Shown: in pieces, positions 52,607 to 62,015 of the stretch
How positions within the stretch are numbered: position 1 is the stretch's first letter
Layout: every line of letters starts with the position of its first letter
Assembly (NCBI GenBank): GCA_965232465.1
Contig: OZ246977.1
Coordinates: 682,001-746,000 of the forward strand
DNA from: G965232465 sp965232465
GTDB lineage: Bacteria > Pseudomonadota > Alphaproteobacteria > JAQWUY01
DNA: 64,000 nt
Direction of reading: 5' to 3'
Made by a program: the position numbers and the translations under genes
Notes under the pieces: model-generated
The model's database searches: none
Told to the model about the DNA's origin: nothing
What the model saw: only the letters and a program-made list of their open reading frames with translations

Positions 52607-54151
52607 ATGTATACATTGGATATAAACGCCGGCAATATAACTCTACAACACTTACGCCAAGTGGCAAAGGGTCCCGTACACCTCTCTTTAAACCCCAAAT
52701 GTTATGGTGCCATTCAGCAAAGCACCCAAGCAGTGCAACATGTTATGGATACGGGCAAAACTGTATATGGGATTAACACTGGTTTTGGGCTGTTGGCAAA
52801 TACCAGTATTGCCCCAGACGACCTTGAATTGTTACAGCACAGCATCGTTGTGTCCCACGCCGCAGGCGTTGGGGATTTTATGGACGATGCCACCGTGCGT
52901 TTAATGATGGTATTAAAAATTAATGCACTGGCACGGGGATATTCGGGAATACGGTTACAAGTGATTGAATCGCTGATACAATTGGTTAATCATGGCGTAT
53001 ATCCATGTGTCCCATGCAAAGGATCGGTTGGGGCATCGGGCGATTTGGCACCGCTTGCCCATATGAGTGCCGTGTTAATTGGCGAAGGACAAGCCCGCCA
53101 TAAGGATCATATTGTCGATGCCCATACAGCGTTAAACATTGCCGGTTTATCGCCCATTACCCTTGCCCCAAAAGAAGGCTTGGCATTGTTAAATGGTACA
53201 CAAGCATCGACGGCATTTGCATTACAAGGGCTTTTTGCCTGCGAAGATATGTTTGTGGCGGGTACCGCCATCGGGGCGTTGTGTGTCGAATCTGCACTGG
53301 GGAGCCGCCGTCCATTTGATGCACGGGTCCATCAAGTACGGGGACACCAAGCCCAAATAGATTGTGCATCCGCATACCGCCACCTGTTACAGGATACCTC
53401 GGAAATTGCCCATTCCCATGATAATTGTAACAAGGTACAAGACCCATATTCCTTACGCTGTCAACCGCAAGTTATGGGGGCATGTTTGCAACAAATCCGC
53501 CATGCGGCGGATGTTATAGTAACTGAAAGTAATGCGGTATCGGACAATCCTCTTATTTTTGTGGGCGATAATGATACCCCTCATGATTTTATTTCCGCTG
53601 GTAATTTTCATGCAGAACCCATCGCCATGGCATGTGATAATTTGGCATTGGCATTTGCAGAAATTGGGGCATTATCCGAACGCCGTATGGCATTGTTGAT
53701 CGATTCGGGATTAAGCGGTTTACCCCCATTCTTGGTGAATAATGGTGGGGTCAATTCGGGCTTTATGATTGCACAGGTTACATCGGCGGCTTTGGCATCG
53801 GAAAATAAATCCTTGGCACATCCCGCATCGGTGGATAGCCTGCCCACATCCGCCAACCAAGAAGACCATGTGTCGATGGCAACTTTTGCGGGACGGCGGT
53901 TATGCGACATGGCGGATAATACGGCGGGGATTTTGGCGATTGAATACTTGGCATCCTGTCAAGGCTTGGATTTTCGCCATCCTTATAAGACTACGGACAT
54001 ACTCGAAACCATCAAGCATATATTACGGCAACAAGTCCCTTTTTATGATAAAGACCGATATTTTGCCCCCGATATTGCCACCGCAAAAACGCTTATTCAA
54101 ACCCAAGTACTAAACGATTTTATACCGAGAAATATACTGCCAAGCCTATAA
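52607..54151 (+). CDS. hutH: Histidine ammonia-lyase
   Basis: A 514-residue lyase deaminating histidine to urocanate. The Ala-Ser-Gly that forms the MIO prosthetic group is in GSVGASGDLAPLAHMS (residues about 141–156). Also visible: YGINTGFGLLAN (catalytic Tyr), GTQASTAFAL, QDPYSLRCQPQVMG and FHAEPIAMACDNLALA. Length is normal. With hutC it forms the forward arm of the hut locus and is convergent with argG. Confidence 0.96.
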   Translation: MYTLDINAGNITLQHLRQVAKGPVHLSLNPKCYGAIQQSTQAVQHVMDTGKTVYGINTGFGLLANTSIAPDDLELLQHSIVVSHAAGVGDFMDDATVRLMMVLKINALARGYSGIRLQVIESLIQLVNHGVYPCVPCKGSVGASGDLAPLAHMSAVLIGEGQARHKDHIVDAHTALNIAGLSPITLAPKEGLALLNGTQASTAFALQGLFACEDMFVAGTAIGALCVESALGSRRPFDARVHQVRGHQAQIDCASAYRHLLQDTSEIAHSHDNCNKVQDPYSLRCQPQVMGACLQQIRHAADVIVTESNAVSDNPLIFVGDNDTPHDFISAGNFHAEPIAMACDNLALAFAEIGALSERRMALLIDSGLSGLPPFLVNNGGVNSGFMIAQVTSAALASENKSLAHPASVDSLPTSANQEDHVSMATFAGRRLCDMADNTAGILAIEYLASCQGLDFRHPYKTTDILETIKHILRQQVPFYDKDRYFAPDIATAKTLIQTQVLNDFIPRNILPSL

Positions 54152-54199
54152 TAAGATAAGTCAGTATTTAAAATATATACAAAAAATTAAAAAATAAAG

Positions 54200-55399
54200 T
54201 TATTTTTTGCCCTGATGTCGCAGGCGTAAACGGAGTGCATTTAATTTTATGAAACCTTCGGCATCTGCCTGATTGTATACTGCGTCTTCTTCGAAGGTTA
54301 CATGTTCTTCGCTGTACAGGCTGTATGGGGAGTGTCTGCCCACAGTCTGAATAGCCCCTTTCATCAGTTCCAGAACCACTGTGCCGGTTACATTTTCCTG
54401 TGATGTATCGATAAGGGCTTGTAACATCTCCCGTTCGGGGCTAAACCAAAAGCCATTATAAATTAATTTGGCATATCGGGGCATCAATTCGTCTTTCAGG
54501 TGCCCAGCCTCCCGATCCAAAGTCAAGGTTTCCATGGTCCGATGGGCGTGCAATAAAATTGTCCCCCCTGGGGTTTCGTAAATGCCACGGGATTTCATGC
54601 CAACAAAACGGTTTTCGATAATGTCTGCACGGCCAATACCATTGCGTCCGCCCATGATATTTAAGGTTTCCAAAATGGTGGCAGGGGACATTTTTTTACC
54701 ATTTATGGCAACGGCATCCCCTTGGACAAATGCAATTTCCACAGTCTCTGGGGTATTGGGGGCATCGATGGGGTGAACCGTACGGCTATACACATATTCG
54801 GGGGCTTTTTCGTTCGGGTCTTCCAATATTTTACCTTCCGCAGAAATATGTAACATATTTGCATCCACAGAAAATGGGGCTTCGCCCAATTTATCTTGGG
54901 GGACAGGGATTTGGTGGTGTTGGGCGTATTCAATCAGCTTGGTACGGCTGTGTAAGTTCCATTCCCGCCAGGGGGCAATCACTTTAATATGGGGATCCAA
55001 CGCATATGCAGACAATTCAAACCGCACTTGGTCATTGCCCTTGCCTGTTGCCCCATGGGAAATGGCATCCGCACCTGTTTCATGGGCAATTTCCACCAAC
55101 CGTTTGGAAATAAGTGGACGGGCAATGGAAGTCCCCAATAAATATGTGCCTTCATATAGGGCATTGGCACGGAACATGGGGAATACAAAATCCCGCACAA
55201 ATTCTTCGCGTAAATCATCGATATAGATTTCTTTGATGCCCAGTTGTTCGGCTTTTTTGCGGGCGGGTGCCAATTCTTCGCCTTGCCCCAAATCAGCGGT
55301 GAAAGTTACCACCTCACAATCATAGGTTTGTTGTAACCATTTTAAGATAACAGAGGTGTCAAGCCCCCCGGAATATGCTAATACGACCTTTTTTACCAT
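54200..55399 (-). CDS. argG: Argininosuccinate synthase
   Basis: A 399-residue cytosolic enzyme joining citrulline and aspartate with ATP in arginine synthesis. N-terminal pyrophosphatase-loop motif VVLAYSGGLDTSVILKWL, then GATGKGNDQVRFE and GRNGIGRADIIENRFVGMKSRG are diagnostic. Full length. It stands alone: convergent with hutH and preceded by an unrelated coiled-coil gene. Confidence 0.96.
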   Translation of the reverse strand: MVKKVVLAYSGGLDTSVILKWLQQTYDCEVVTFTADLGQGEELAPARKKAEQLGIKEIYIDDLREEFVRDFVFPMFRANALYEGTYLLGTSIARPLISKRLVEIAHETGADAISHGATGKGNDQVRFELSAYALDPHIKVIAPWREWNLHSRTKLIEYAQHHQIPVPQDKLGEAPFSVDANMLHISAEGKILEDPNEKAPEYVYSRTVHPIDAPNTPETVEIAFVQGDAVAINGKKMSPATILETLNIMGGRNGIGRADIIENRFVGMKSRGIYETPGGTILLHAHRTMETLTLDREAGHLKDELMPRYAKLIYNGFWFSPEREMLQALIDTSQENVTGTVVLELMKGAIQTVGRHSPYSLYSEEHVTFEEDAVYNQADAEGFIKLNALRLRLRHQGKK

Positions 55400-55440
55400 G
55401 ATTATTTTCCTTGTACAAAATATACTACAAATATGGGGGG

Positions 55441-55995
55441 TTAGTGCATTATTTTCTGCGTCAATACTTCAATGTTTTCATCCACTTGTAATATACCTTG
55501 TTCCAGATTGTGGATATTAATTTCTTGCGTTTGAATCCGTTTTTCAAAGGTGGCAATTTCTGTTATTAATACATTTATCATATCTTGGGTTACATTGACC
55601 AACCCCAATTTAATATCTTTTAGGCTGTTTTTATTTTCTGTAATCATCCCTTGCACTTTTTGGATGTCTTCATTTTGCACATATTCCCATTGTTGTAAGT
55701 TATTCAATTTATCCATGTGCTGTATCAGCTGTTGTTTAATGTGGGTTGTGTCTTCATCGGTCGTTTCAATCCACATACGGGCTTTGTTAGCCCATTGTCT
55801 TTGTGTGCGTATATTCTGGTACAGGGTACGGATATATTGTTGTTGGGTACGGATATATTGTTGCTGGGTACGAATGGATTGTTCCATAAGCAGTACCGCT
55901 ATGCTAAACATGGGATTTTCCGTATCTTCCGCATGCACAGGTGTGTACAGAGACAGTGCACAAACACAGAAAAAAGTATATATTTTTCTTAACAT
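55441..55995 (-). CDS. Exported coiled-coil protein of unknown function
   Basis: A 184-residue protein with a signal peptide (MLRKIYTFFCVCALSLYTPVHA) followed by an almost wholly helical, Gln/Glu/Ile-rich region. Residues about 40–66 hold degenerate octads (SIRTQQQY, IRTQQQY, IRTLYQN, IRTQRQW) whose DNA is near-identical. The rest (about 75–180) has heptad-like spacing typical of a coiled coil. No enzymatic motif and no family recognised. It ends 41 bases before argG on the same strand, but no functional link is evident. Confidence 0.75.
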   Translation of the reverse strand: MLRKIYTFFCVCALSLYTPVHAEDTENPMFSIAVLLMEQSIRTQQQYIRTQQQYIRTLYQNIRTQRQWANKARMWIETTDEDTTHIKQQLIQHMDKLNNLQQWEYVQNEDIQKVQGMITENKNSLKDIKLGLVNVTQDMINVLITEIATFEKRIQTQEINIHNLEQGILQVDENIEVLTQKIMH

Positions 55996-56075
55996 CTTAT
56001 TTTGACCTACTTTAATTTTTTTGTTTTATCTTCCTAAATTGAATTGAATTTTTGAATGCGTGCAATGTATATTGT

Positions 56076-56384
56076 TTAGCTAAACAATTCCTGCAATTCG
56101 CCTTCTTCATACATTTCACGCATAATATCACATCCCCCAATAAATTCCCCATTTACATATAGTTGTGGAATGGTTGGCCAATCAGAAAAATGTTTTATGC
56201 CTTCACGAATCTGTTCATCGGCAAGCACATTTACTGCATGATATTGTTCCACCTGACACAACCTCAGAATCTGTACCGCCATGGAAGAAAAACCACACTG
56301 CGGAAAGTCTGGCGTACCTTTCATATATAAAACAACCGCATTATTGCTGATGTCTTGTTTAATGTTTTTTAACACATTTTCCAT
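56076..56384 (-). CDS. grxD: Monothiol glutaredoxin (Grx4/GrxD type)
   Basis: A 102-residue monothiol glutaredoxin with the CGFS active site in TPDFPQCGFSSMAVQIL (residues about 24–40) and the glutathione-binding segments WPTIPQLYVNGEFIGGCDI. These proteins bind a 2Fe-2S cluster with BolA partners and move or sense Fe-S clusters. It is directly downstream of bolA on the same strand (41-base gap), a conserved pairing. Confidence 0.95.
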   Translation of the reverse strand: MENVLKNIKQDISNNAVVLYMKGTPDFPQCGFSSMAVQILRLCQVEQYHAVNVLADEQIREGIKHFSDWPTIPQLYVNGEFIGGCDIMREMYEEGELQELFS

Positions 56385-56424
56385 TGTAAAGAGTCCTTAT
56401 TTATATGGGTTTAAATATGTACTA

Positions 56425-56655
56425 TTATAGGGGTTTTGTTTTTAATTGCAAGGCGTGTAGGGTATTTTTTGGGTTGGCGTTAATGGCATCCATAACCATT
56501 TTGTGTTGTGCCACCCGTGTTTTGCCGGCAAATGCCGACGATTGCACCATCGCCGCCCAATGGTCATTATCCCCCGCCAAATCTTGCATTTCCACAATGG
56601 CATCGGGCAGAACCGCTTGTATACAAGCAATAATTTCATCCGCTGTCATGGGCAT
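56425..56655 (-). CDS. bolA: BolA family protein
   Basis: A 76-residue BolA-domain protein (class like IbaG/BolA): start MPMTADEIIACIQAVLPDAI, the DNDHWAAMVQSSAFAGKTRV strand-helix segment and QHKMVMDAI, the conserved end of the fold. It has the invariant His of the 'RvaqHk' motif expected to ligate the shared cluster with monothiol glutaredoxin, which is encoded next. It starts 14 bases after purB. Confidence 0.9.
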   Translation of the reverse strand: MPMTADEIIACIQAVLPDAIVEMQDLAGDNDHWAAMVQSSAFAGKTRVAQHKMVMDAINANPKNTLHALQLKTKPL

Positions 56656-56669
56656 AGTTGTATCCTTTC

Positions 56670-57962
56670 TTATCCAAAAACCCGTTTAAAAATAGTATCC
56701 ACATGCTTAGTATGATATTCCAAATCGAACATTTCGTCAATCTGATGGGCGCTGAGCGTGTTGGTCACATCAAAATCTTGTTTTAATACATCCCGAAACG
56801 ATACTCCATTTTGCCAGCTGTTCATGGCATTGCGTTGTACCAGTTTGTATGCGTCTTCACGGGATAGTCCCGCTTGTGTTAAGGCAAGCAATACCCGTTG
56901 TGAATTGTGTAATCCGCCCAATTTGTTAAGGGTGCGTTGCATTTCTTTGGGATATATTACCAAGTTTTCAATTACCCCTGCCAAACGGTGTAAAGCAAAA
57001 TCAAGGGTTACCGTTGTATCAGGTCCGATCCCCCGTTCCACAGACGAATGGGAAATATCCCGTTCATGCCACAACGCCACATTTTCCATGGCGGGAATAA
57101 CTGCCATCCGTACCAATCGTGCTAAGCCCGTCAGATTTTCCGTTAATACGGGATTGCGTTTGTGGGGCATGGCGGATGACCCTTTTTGTCCTTTGAAAAA
57201 AAATTCCTCTGCTTCGCATAATTCTGTGCGTTGGCAATGGCGGATTTCTGTGGCGATGTTTTCAATACTGGAGGCAATGACGCCTAGGGTGGCAAAAAAC
57301 ATGGCATGGCGATCACGGGGAATTATCTGTGTCGATATGGGTTCGGCAATCAATCCCATTTTATTGGCAACATGGTGTTCCACAAATGGGTCAATATTGG
57401 CAAATGTGCCCATCGCCCCAGAAATGGCACAGGTGGCAATATCCGCCCGTACATGTATCAGCCTTTGTTTGTTGCGCTGCATTTCCGCATAAAATCGTGC
57501 CAGTGTGAGCCCAAAGGTGGTTGGTTCTGCGTGAATGCCATGTGACCGTCCCATACGCAGGGTGTATTTATGTTCTTCCGCTCGCTTTTTTAAGGCATTT
57601 AACACTCTGTCTATTGCCACCAATAACAAATCGGTGGCTTGTGTTAATTGTATATTCAAACATGTATCCAGCACATCGGAGGATGTCATGCCTTGGTGTA
57701 TAAAGCGGGCGGGTTCACCCACATATTCCGCTAAGTTGGTTAAAAACGCAATGACATCGTGTTTTGTTTCCCTTTCAATTGCATCGATACGGGTACTTTC
57801 GAAATTGCCTTTTTCCCATATAGCTTGGGCGGCGTCCTTGGGGATAACGCCCAATTCCGCCTGTGCATCGCAGGCATGGGCCTCGATTTCAAACCAAATG
57901 CGAAACTTGTTTTCCGGTGCCCAAATTTTTACCATTTCTGGGCGAGCGTATCGTGGTATCAT
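56670..57962 (-). CDS. purB: Adenylosuccinate lyase
   Basis: A 430-residue fumarase/aspartase-superfamily enzyme acting twice in purine synthesis (SAICAR and adenylosuccinate cleavage). The superfamily signature QKGSSAMPHKRNPVLTENL contains the catalytic Ser loop; GRSHGIHAEPTTFGL carries a catalytic His and MTSSDVLDT the substrate loop. Normal length. In many alphaproteobacteria purB is followed by purC-S-Q-L before bolA and grxD; here bolA follows at once. Confidence 0.96.
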   Translation of the reverse strand: MIPRYARPEMVKIWAPENKFRIWFEIEAHACDAQAELGVIPKDAAQAIWEKGNFESTRIDAIERETKHDVIAFLTNLAEYVGEPARFIHQGMTSSDVLDTCLNIQLTQATDLLLVAIDRVLNALKKRAEEHKYTLRMGRSHGIHAEPTTFGLTLARFYAEMQRNKQRLIHVRADIATCAISGAMGTFANIDPFVEHHVANKMGLIAEPISTQIIPRDRHAMFFATLGVIASSIENIATEIRHCQRTELCEAEEFFFKGQKGSSAMPHKRNPVLTENLTGLARLVRMAVIPAMENVALWHERDISHSSVERGIGPDTTVTLDFALHRLAGVIENLVIYPKEMQRTLNKLGGLHNSQRVLLALTQAGLSREDAYKLVQRNAMNSWQNGVSFRDVLKQDFDVTNTLSAHQIDEMFDLEYHTKHVDTIFKRVFG

Positions 57963-58108
57963 AAATTGTAACTTTCTGTATTTTTACGATGATTGTGGTT
58001 ATATCAAAAATGTATGATATTTTCAAGGTTTTTTACTTGTCAATTTGTGTATATAATGGTAAAAATGCAGTAGTAGTACATTATTATAACATAAAGGAGA
58101 ATAATATT

Positions 58109-58705
58109 ATGACTTTCACTCTACCAGATTTGCCATACGCATATGATGCTTTGGGATCTTATATGTCGGCGGAAACTTTGGAATTTCACCATGACAAACA
58201 CCACAACGCATATGTTGTAAACGGCAATAATTTGCTTGCGGGTACAGGGCTTGAAGTTAAATCTTTGGAAGACATCGTCAAAGCGTCTTGGGAACAAGGT
58301 TTAACGGGTCTGTTTAACAATGCGTCCCAACATTGGAACCATATTGAATTTTGGAAAATGATGAAATTGGGCGTTAAAATACCGGGAAACTTAGAAACAA
58401 AATTAATTGAAGATTTTGGGTCTGTCGAAGAATTTAAATCTGCTTTTACCACCGCTGGGGCAACCCAGTTCGGGTCGGGTTGGGCATGGTTGATATTGAA
58501 TGATAGTGGGAAATTAGAAGTCACCAAAACCGCCAATGGGGAAAACCCCTTGGTACATGGTGGCACAGCATTGTTGGGATGTGATGTATGGGAACATGCG
58601 TATTACATTGATTACCGAAATGCCCGTCCTGCATATTTGGATGCGTTTATCAATGAAATGGTAAATTGGGAATATGTAACCGAGCGATTGGAAAACGCCC
58701 TGTAA
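58109..58705 (+). CDS. sodB: Fe-type superoxide dismutase
   Basis: A 198-residue Fe/Mn-family superoxide dismutase. Metal ligands are visible: the first His in LEFHHDKHHNAYV, the second in NNASQHWNHIEFW, and Asp/His in GCDVWEHAYYIDYRN. The Gln in NNASQHWNH favours iron over manganese, as in SodB. AAGGAG lies 9 bases before the ATG at 58109; the frame extends upstream without similarity. No signal peptide, so cytosolic. It ends 21 bases before a strong terminator. Confidence 0.95.
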   Translation: MTFTLPDLPYAYDALGSYMSAETLEFHHDKHHNAYVVNGNNLLAGTGLEVKSLEDIVKASWEQGLTGLFNNASQHWNHIEFWKMMKLGVKIPGNLETKLIEDFGSVEEFKSAFTTAGATQFGSGWAWLILNDSGKLEVTKTANGENPLVHGGTALLGCDVWEHAYYIDYRNARPAYLDAFINEMVNWEYVTERLENAL

Positions 58706-58726
58706 TATATGTTGCATTATAATGAT

Positions 58727-58756
58727 AAAAAAAGCGGGCTTTTGTTCGCTTTTTTT
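58727..58756 (+). terminator. Rho-independent terminator of sodB
   Basis: A perfect 10-bp stem (AAAAAAAGCG / CGCTTTTTTT) with a 10-base loop; the 3' arm ends in seven T. It is 21 bases after the sodB stop and could act in both directions. Confidence 0.9.
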
Positions 58757-58802
58757 ATGTGTGCTTTACAGTATGAAACAGCTTTATAAATTCGAATGCC
58801 TA

Positions 58803-59366
58803 TTATACGCTTGCTTTGTAAAAATATACATGTCCCCCACCGATTTTACGGTCTTTCTCGATAATAAAACCATTTAGGGTTGGCGGGCGGGTATTTAGTT
58901 GTATGATAATAAGGGTTTTTAGGTGTATCAATCCCTGTTTTATAAATGCTTCAATCGCCCGTTTGCCAAGGGTATTTTTTGTGCGGGTATTATCTGTATA
59001 AGGGGCATCCATAAACACACAATCAAAAGGGGTTTCCGTAGGGCAGGGGGTTAAGGCGTTGTGTTGCACAGTACATGCTTGCGTTCCAAAGCGGTTAATA
59101 TTTTTTTGTAATATTTTTAATGCACTGTGGTTGTTTTCATAAAATACACAATGTGATGCCCCTCGGGATATCATTTCCAATCCCATCGCCCCAGACCCGG
59201 CAAATACATCGGCAACATGTCCGCCCACAATATGGGGGCGAAAATCTGTGGTGTTTAATGCTATATTTAATATAGTTTCCCGTGCTCTATCCATGGTGGG
59301 ACGGGTGGTGGTACCCGTGGGGGTGTGCAACCGCATGCCCCGTTTTGAACCACCAATAATACGCAT
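58803..59366 (-). CDS. rsmD: 16S rRNA (guanine966-N2)-methyltransferase
   Basis: A 187-residue Rossmann-fold methyltransferase of the RsmD family: MRIIGGSKRGMRLHTPTGTT and RPTMDRARETILNI at the N-terminus are diagnostic, VADVFAGSGAMGLEMISRGA binds S-adenosylmethionine, and the catalytic motif is FMDAPYTD where most members have DPPY. It methylates G966 of 16S rRNA. It starts 15 bases after ftsK on the same strand. Confidence 0.92.
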   Translation of the reverse strand: MRIIGGSKRGMRLHTPTGTTTRPTMDRARETILNIALNTTDFRPHIVGGHVADVFAGSGAMGLEMISRGASHCVFYENNHSALKILQKNINRFGTQACTVQHNALTPCPTETPFDCVFMDAPYTDNTRTKNTLGKRAIEAFIKQGLIHLKTLIIIQLNTRPPTLNGFIIEKDRKIGGGHVYFYKASV

Positions 59367-59381
59367 TATGTGAATTCCCCC

Positions 59382-61736
59382 TTATTCATAATTACCTTCT
59401 GGGGCAAGGACAGTGCGTTTGCCGGTGGCAGTGGCTTCGGATATAACCCCATCTTGTTCCAGCTGTTCGATGATATTTGCCGCCCGATTGTATCCGATTT
59501 TTAAACTACGCTGGACAAAACTAGTGCTGGCTTTACGGGTACGGGTAACAAGGGCAACCGCTTCGTCATATAAGGGGTCGAAGTCGCTATTTCCTTTGCT
59601 ATTGCTTGTATCCATATCAAGGGTTGCCCTGATGTCGCCATCCAAAATATTAGTATCGGTGACCGCATCCACATATTCGGGGGATTCTTGTGCTCGTAAC
59701 CAATCACAGACTTTTTCCACTTCGATATCCTGTACAAATGGGGCATGGTTACGGGTGATTTTAGTGTTATAAAACAACATATCCCCCCGCCCTAGTAACT
59801 GTTCCGCCCCACCTTCGTTTAAGATAACTCGACTATCAATTTTGGATGTAACCCGATATGATATACGGGCGGGAAAGTTTGCCCGAATTGTTCCCGTTAT
59901 GACATCTGTACTGGGGCGTTGGGTGGCAAGAATTATATGAATCCCCGCTGCCCGTGCTTTTTGGGCAAGCGATTGAATGGAATTGTTAATGTCTTTGCCA
60001 GCGGTCAGCATCAAATCCGCCATTTCGTCGACTATTACCACAATATAGGGATAATGTTGCAATTCCTGAGGATGTTGTTCGATTATGGGTTCGCCATTTT
60101 CGTTAAATCCAGTTGTAACGCTTTCCATAAAAATTTCGCCAGATTTTTTTAATTTTGCCACTTTGGTGTTATATCCGCTGACATTACGCACCCCCAATTT
60201 GGACATATGATTGTATCGGCGGTTCATTTCCATAACTGCCCATTTTAATGCCACCACCGCCTTGCTGGGTTCGGTTACGACGGGGGATAACAAATGGGGG
60301 ATGTCTTCATACATGGAAAATTCCAGCATTTTCGGGTCAACCATAATCATTTTTAATTGGTCTGGGGTATATTTATATAACAAGGATAGTATCATGGCGT
60401 TAATGCCCACTGATTTACCCGATCCTGTTGTCCCTGCAATCAGCAAATGGGGCATACTGGCAAGGTCGGCCACCGCCACCGCCCCTTCCACATCCCGCCC
60501 TAATACCAAGGGCAGGACCATATTTGCATCTTGGAAAGTGTCGGAGGCTATGATGTTTTTAAATGATACGGTTTCACGGATAGTATTTGGTAATTCAATA
60601 CCAATTACTGTTCGTCCTGGAATACGGGATATGCGAATCGATTCCGCCCCCATTGTGCGGGCAATATCATCCGCCAAGCCAATAACCCGGTTTTCCCGTA
60701 CCCCTGCGGCAAGTTGTAATTCATATGTGGTTACTACTGGTCCCATGCGGATACCAACAATTTCCCCATTGACCTTAAAGTCAAGTAAAGTTTGTTCCAA
60801 TTGTTGACGGGTATCGTCCAGTTCTGATTTGGATATTTTATTATGATTTGATTGTAAATCTTTCAATAAATCCAGTGGCGGCAATTCAAACGCATCACTC
60901 ATGGGGATAGGCATGATTTTGTTGGCGGTCCTAGGTTTTTTGAAGTGGGCTTTGGGGGCGGATTTTATACTTTCTTTCGCCATGTTAAATGGGGGGATGT
61001 CGTTTGTTTTAGATCCTAGGGATTTGTGTATGGTGTTTAAGGTTTTATCCATTTGTGCTTGGGAGTCTTTGTTTTGTCTTGAACTGATTTTTTGTATTAT
61101 GTGGGCGATTTTTTTATATACCCAGCCCATAGCATGGGTACATTTCCACAGTATGTTTTTGAAATCACGCCCCGCAATGGACAGGATATATATGCCCATA
61201 AGCATACTTAGTCCCAACAGTATATATGCCCCCCAAAGTGCATATGTATCGGCATATGCTAAGGTGTAGCTATATAATATATGCCCTATAAGACCATGGG
61301 CGTATACATTTATATCTTGGGTAAGTTGTTCGATAAACCTAATCTCCCCGCCACTATGGGCGTATACATCTACATTTTGGGTAATTGAAAATAAAGGGAT
61401 ATTAAAATATCGAATGCCGACACATATAAATAAAACATTTACAATCAGCATGTTACGACGCCAAGCTATGTTATAGATTTTTTTGCCCCATGCAATCTTG
61501 CCCCCCCATACGGCACATACCAAGGCGACAAATAAGCCTGAAATCCCCAAAAATTGTACCAATATATCCCCCCATGTTTGTATCACATAAGTAAGGGTGT
61601 TATTCACTGTACCTGTCGTATTAAGGGATGCATTGTTTTTGTCATAAGTGATAAATGCCAGTATGGACAATACGCCAAAAAAAGTGCATACGCCCCCAAA
61701 TAAACGCCATAAAATGGTACGAATCGTTTGTAACAT
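59382..61736 (-). CDS. ftsK: DNA translocase FtsK
   Basis: A 784-residue septal DNA pump. N-terminal region with four membrane segments (about residues 8–195), a charged linker, then the motor: Walker A GTTGSGKSVGINAM (about 435–448), Walker B VVIVDEMADLM, and TQRPSTDVITGTIRANFPAR. The C-terminal winged-helix gamma domain (SFVQRSLKIGYNRAANIIEQ, about 720–775) recognises the polar KOPS sequences and activates XerCD. I take the ATG at 61736; a TTG at 61751 is possible. A 60-bp direct repeat in the N-terminal part duplicates the (N/D)VYAH loop. Confidence 0.94.
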   Translation of the reverse strand: MLQTIRTILWRLFGGVCTFFGVLSILAFITYDKNNASLNTTGTVNNTLTYVIQTWGDILVQFLGISGLFVALVCAVWGGKIAWGKKIYNIAWRRNMLIVNVLFICVGIRYFNIPLFSITQNVDVYAHSGGEIRFIEQLTQDINVYAHGLIGHILYSYTLAYADTYALWGAYILLGLSMLMGIYILSIAGRDFKNILWKCTHAMGWVYKKIAHIIQKISSRQNKDSQAQMDKTLNTIHKSLGSKTNDIPPFNMAKESIKSAPKAHFKKPRTANKIMPIPMSDAFELPPLDLLKDLQSNHNKISKSELDDTRQQLEQTLLDFKVNGEIVGIRMGPVVTTYELQLAAGVRENRVIGLADDIARTMGAESIRISRIPGRTVIGIELPNTIRETVSFKNIIASDTFQDANMVLPLVLGRDVEGAVAVADLASMPHLLIAGTTGSGKSVGINAMILSLLYKYTPDQLKMIMVDPKMLEFSMYEDIPHLLSPVVTEPSKAVVALKWAVMEMNRRYNHMSKLGVRNVSGYNTKVAKLKKSGEIFMESVTTGFNENGEPIIEQHPQELQHYPYIVVIVDEMADLMLTAGKDINNSIQSLAQKARAAGIHIILATQRPSTDVITGTIRANFPARISYRVTSKIDSRVILNEGGAEQLLGRGDMLFYNTKITRNHAPFVQDIEVEKVCDWLRAQESPEYVDAVTDTNILDGDIRATLDMDTSNSKGNSDFDPLYDEAVALVTRTRKASTSFVQRSLKIGYNRAANIIEQLEQDGVISEATATGKRTVLAPEGNYE

Positions 61737-61809
61737 GTATGTATTTTCCAATATGTTGTTACCTTAAAATAAAGTGATACACACTTTCATATACCACTTA
61801 TTTAATAGT

Positions 61810-61917
61810 GACCGCCTTTTGCCCAGTATGATGTGGATTTTACTATACTTTGTATGACAACATCACACTGACTGCCCCATGTTGCACCATAGCGGACATT
61901 TTGTGTTTTTGGCGGTC
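61810..61917. other. Unexplained 108-nt element bounded by inverted repeats
   Basis: GACCGCC (61810–61816) and GGCGGTC (61911–61917) are perfect complements and frame a second stem, AGTATGATGTGG (61825–61836) with CAACATCACACT (61858–61869), 10 of 12 paired. It lies in the ftsK/ubiH divergent gap. It could be a small structured RNA, a leader of either gene, or a miniature transposable element. The remaining gap bases up to 62015 show nothing clear. Confidence 0.4.
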
Positions 61918-62015
61918 GCAACCATATTCATTATATACAGATATACGGCAAAAGTATATCATATTTTTTGATTTTAGGTATAGTATCGTTTTATATAACA
62001 TAGTATACTAGTGGT

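Noticed and set aside
56040..56075. TTTTTGAATGCGTGCAATG near the grxD end as a third LacI operator
   Set aside because: It keeps only the left arm of the palindrome and lies downstream of a gene, unrelated to the phosphodiester module.
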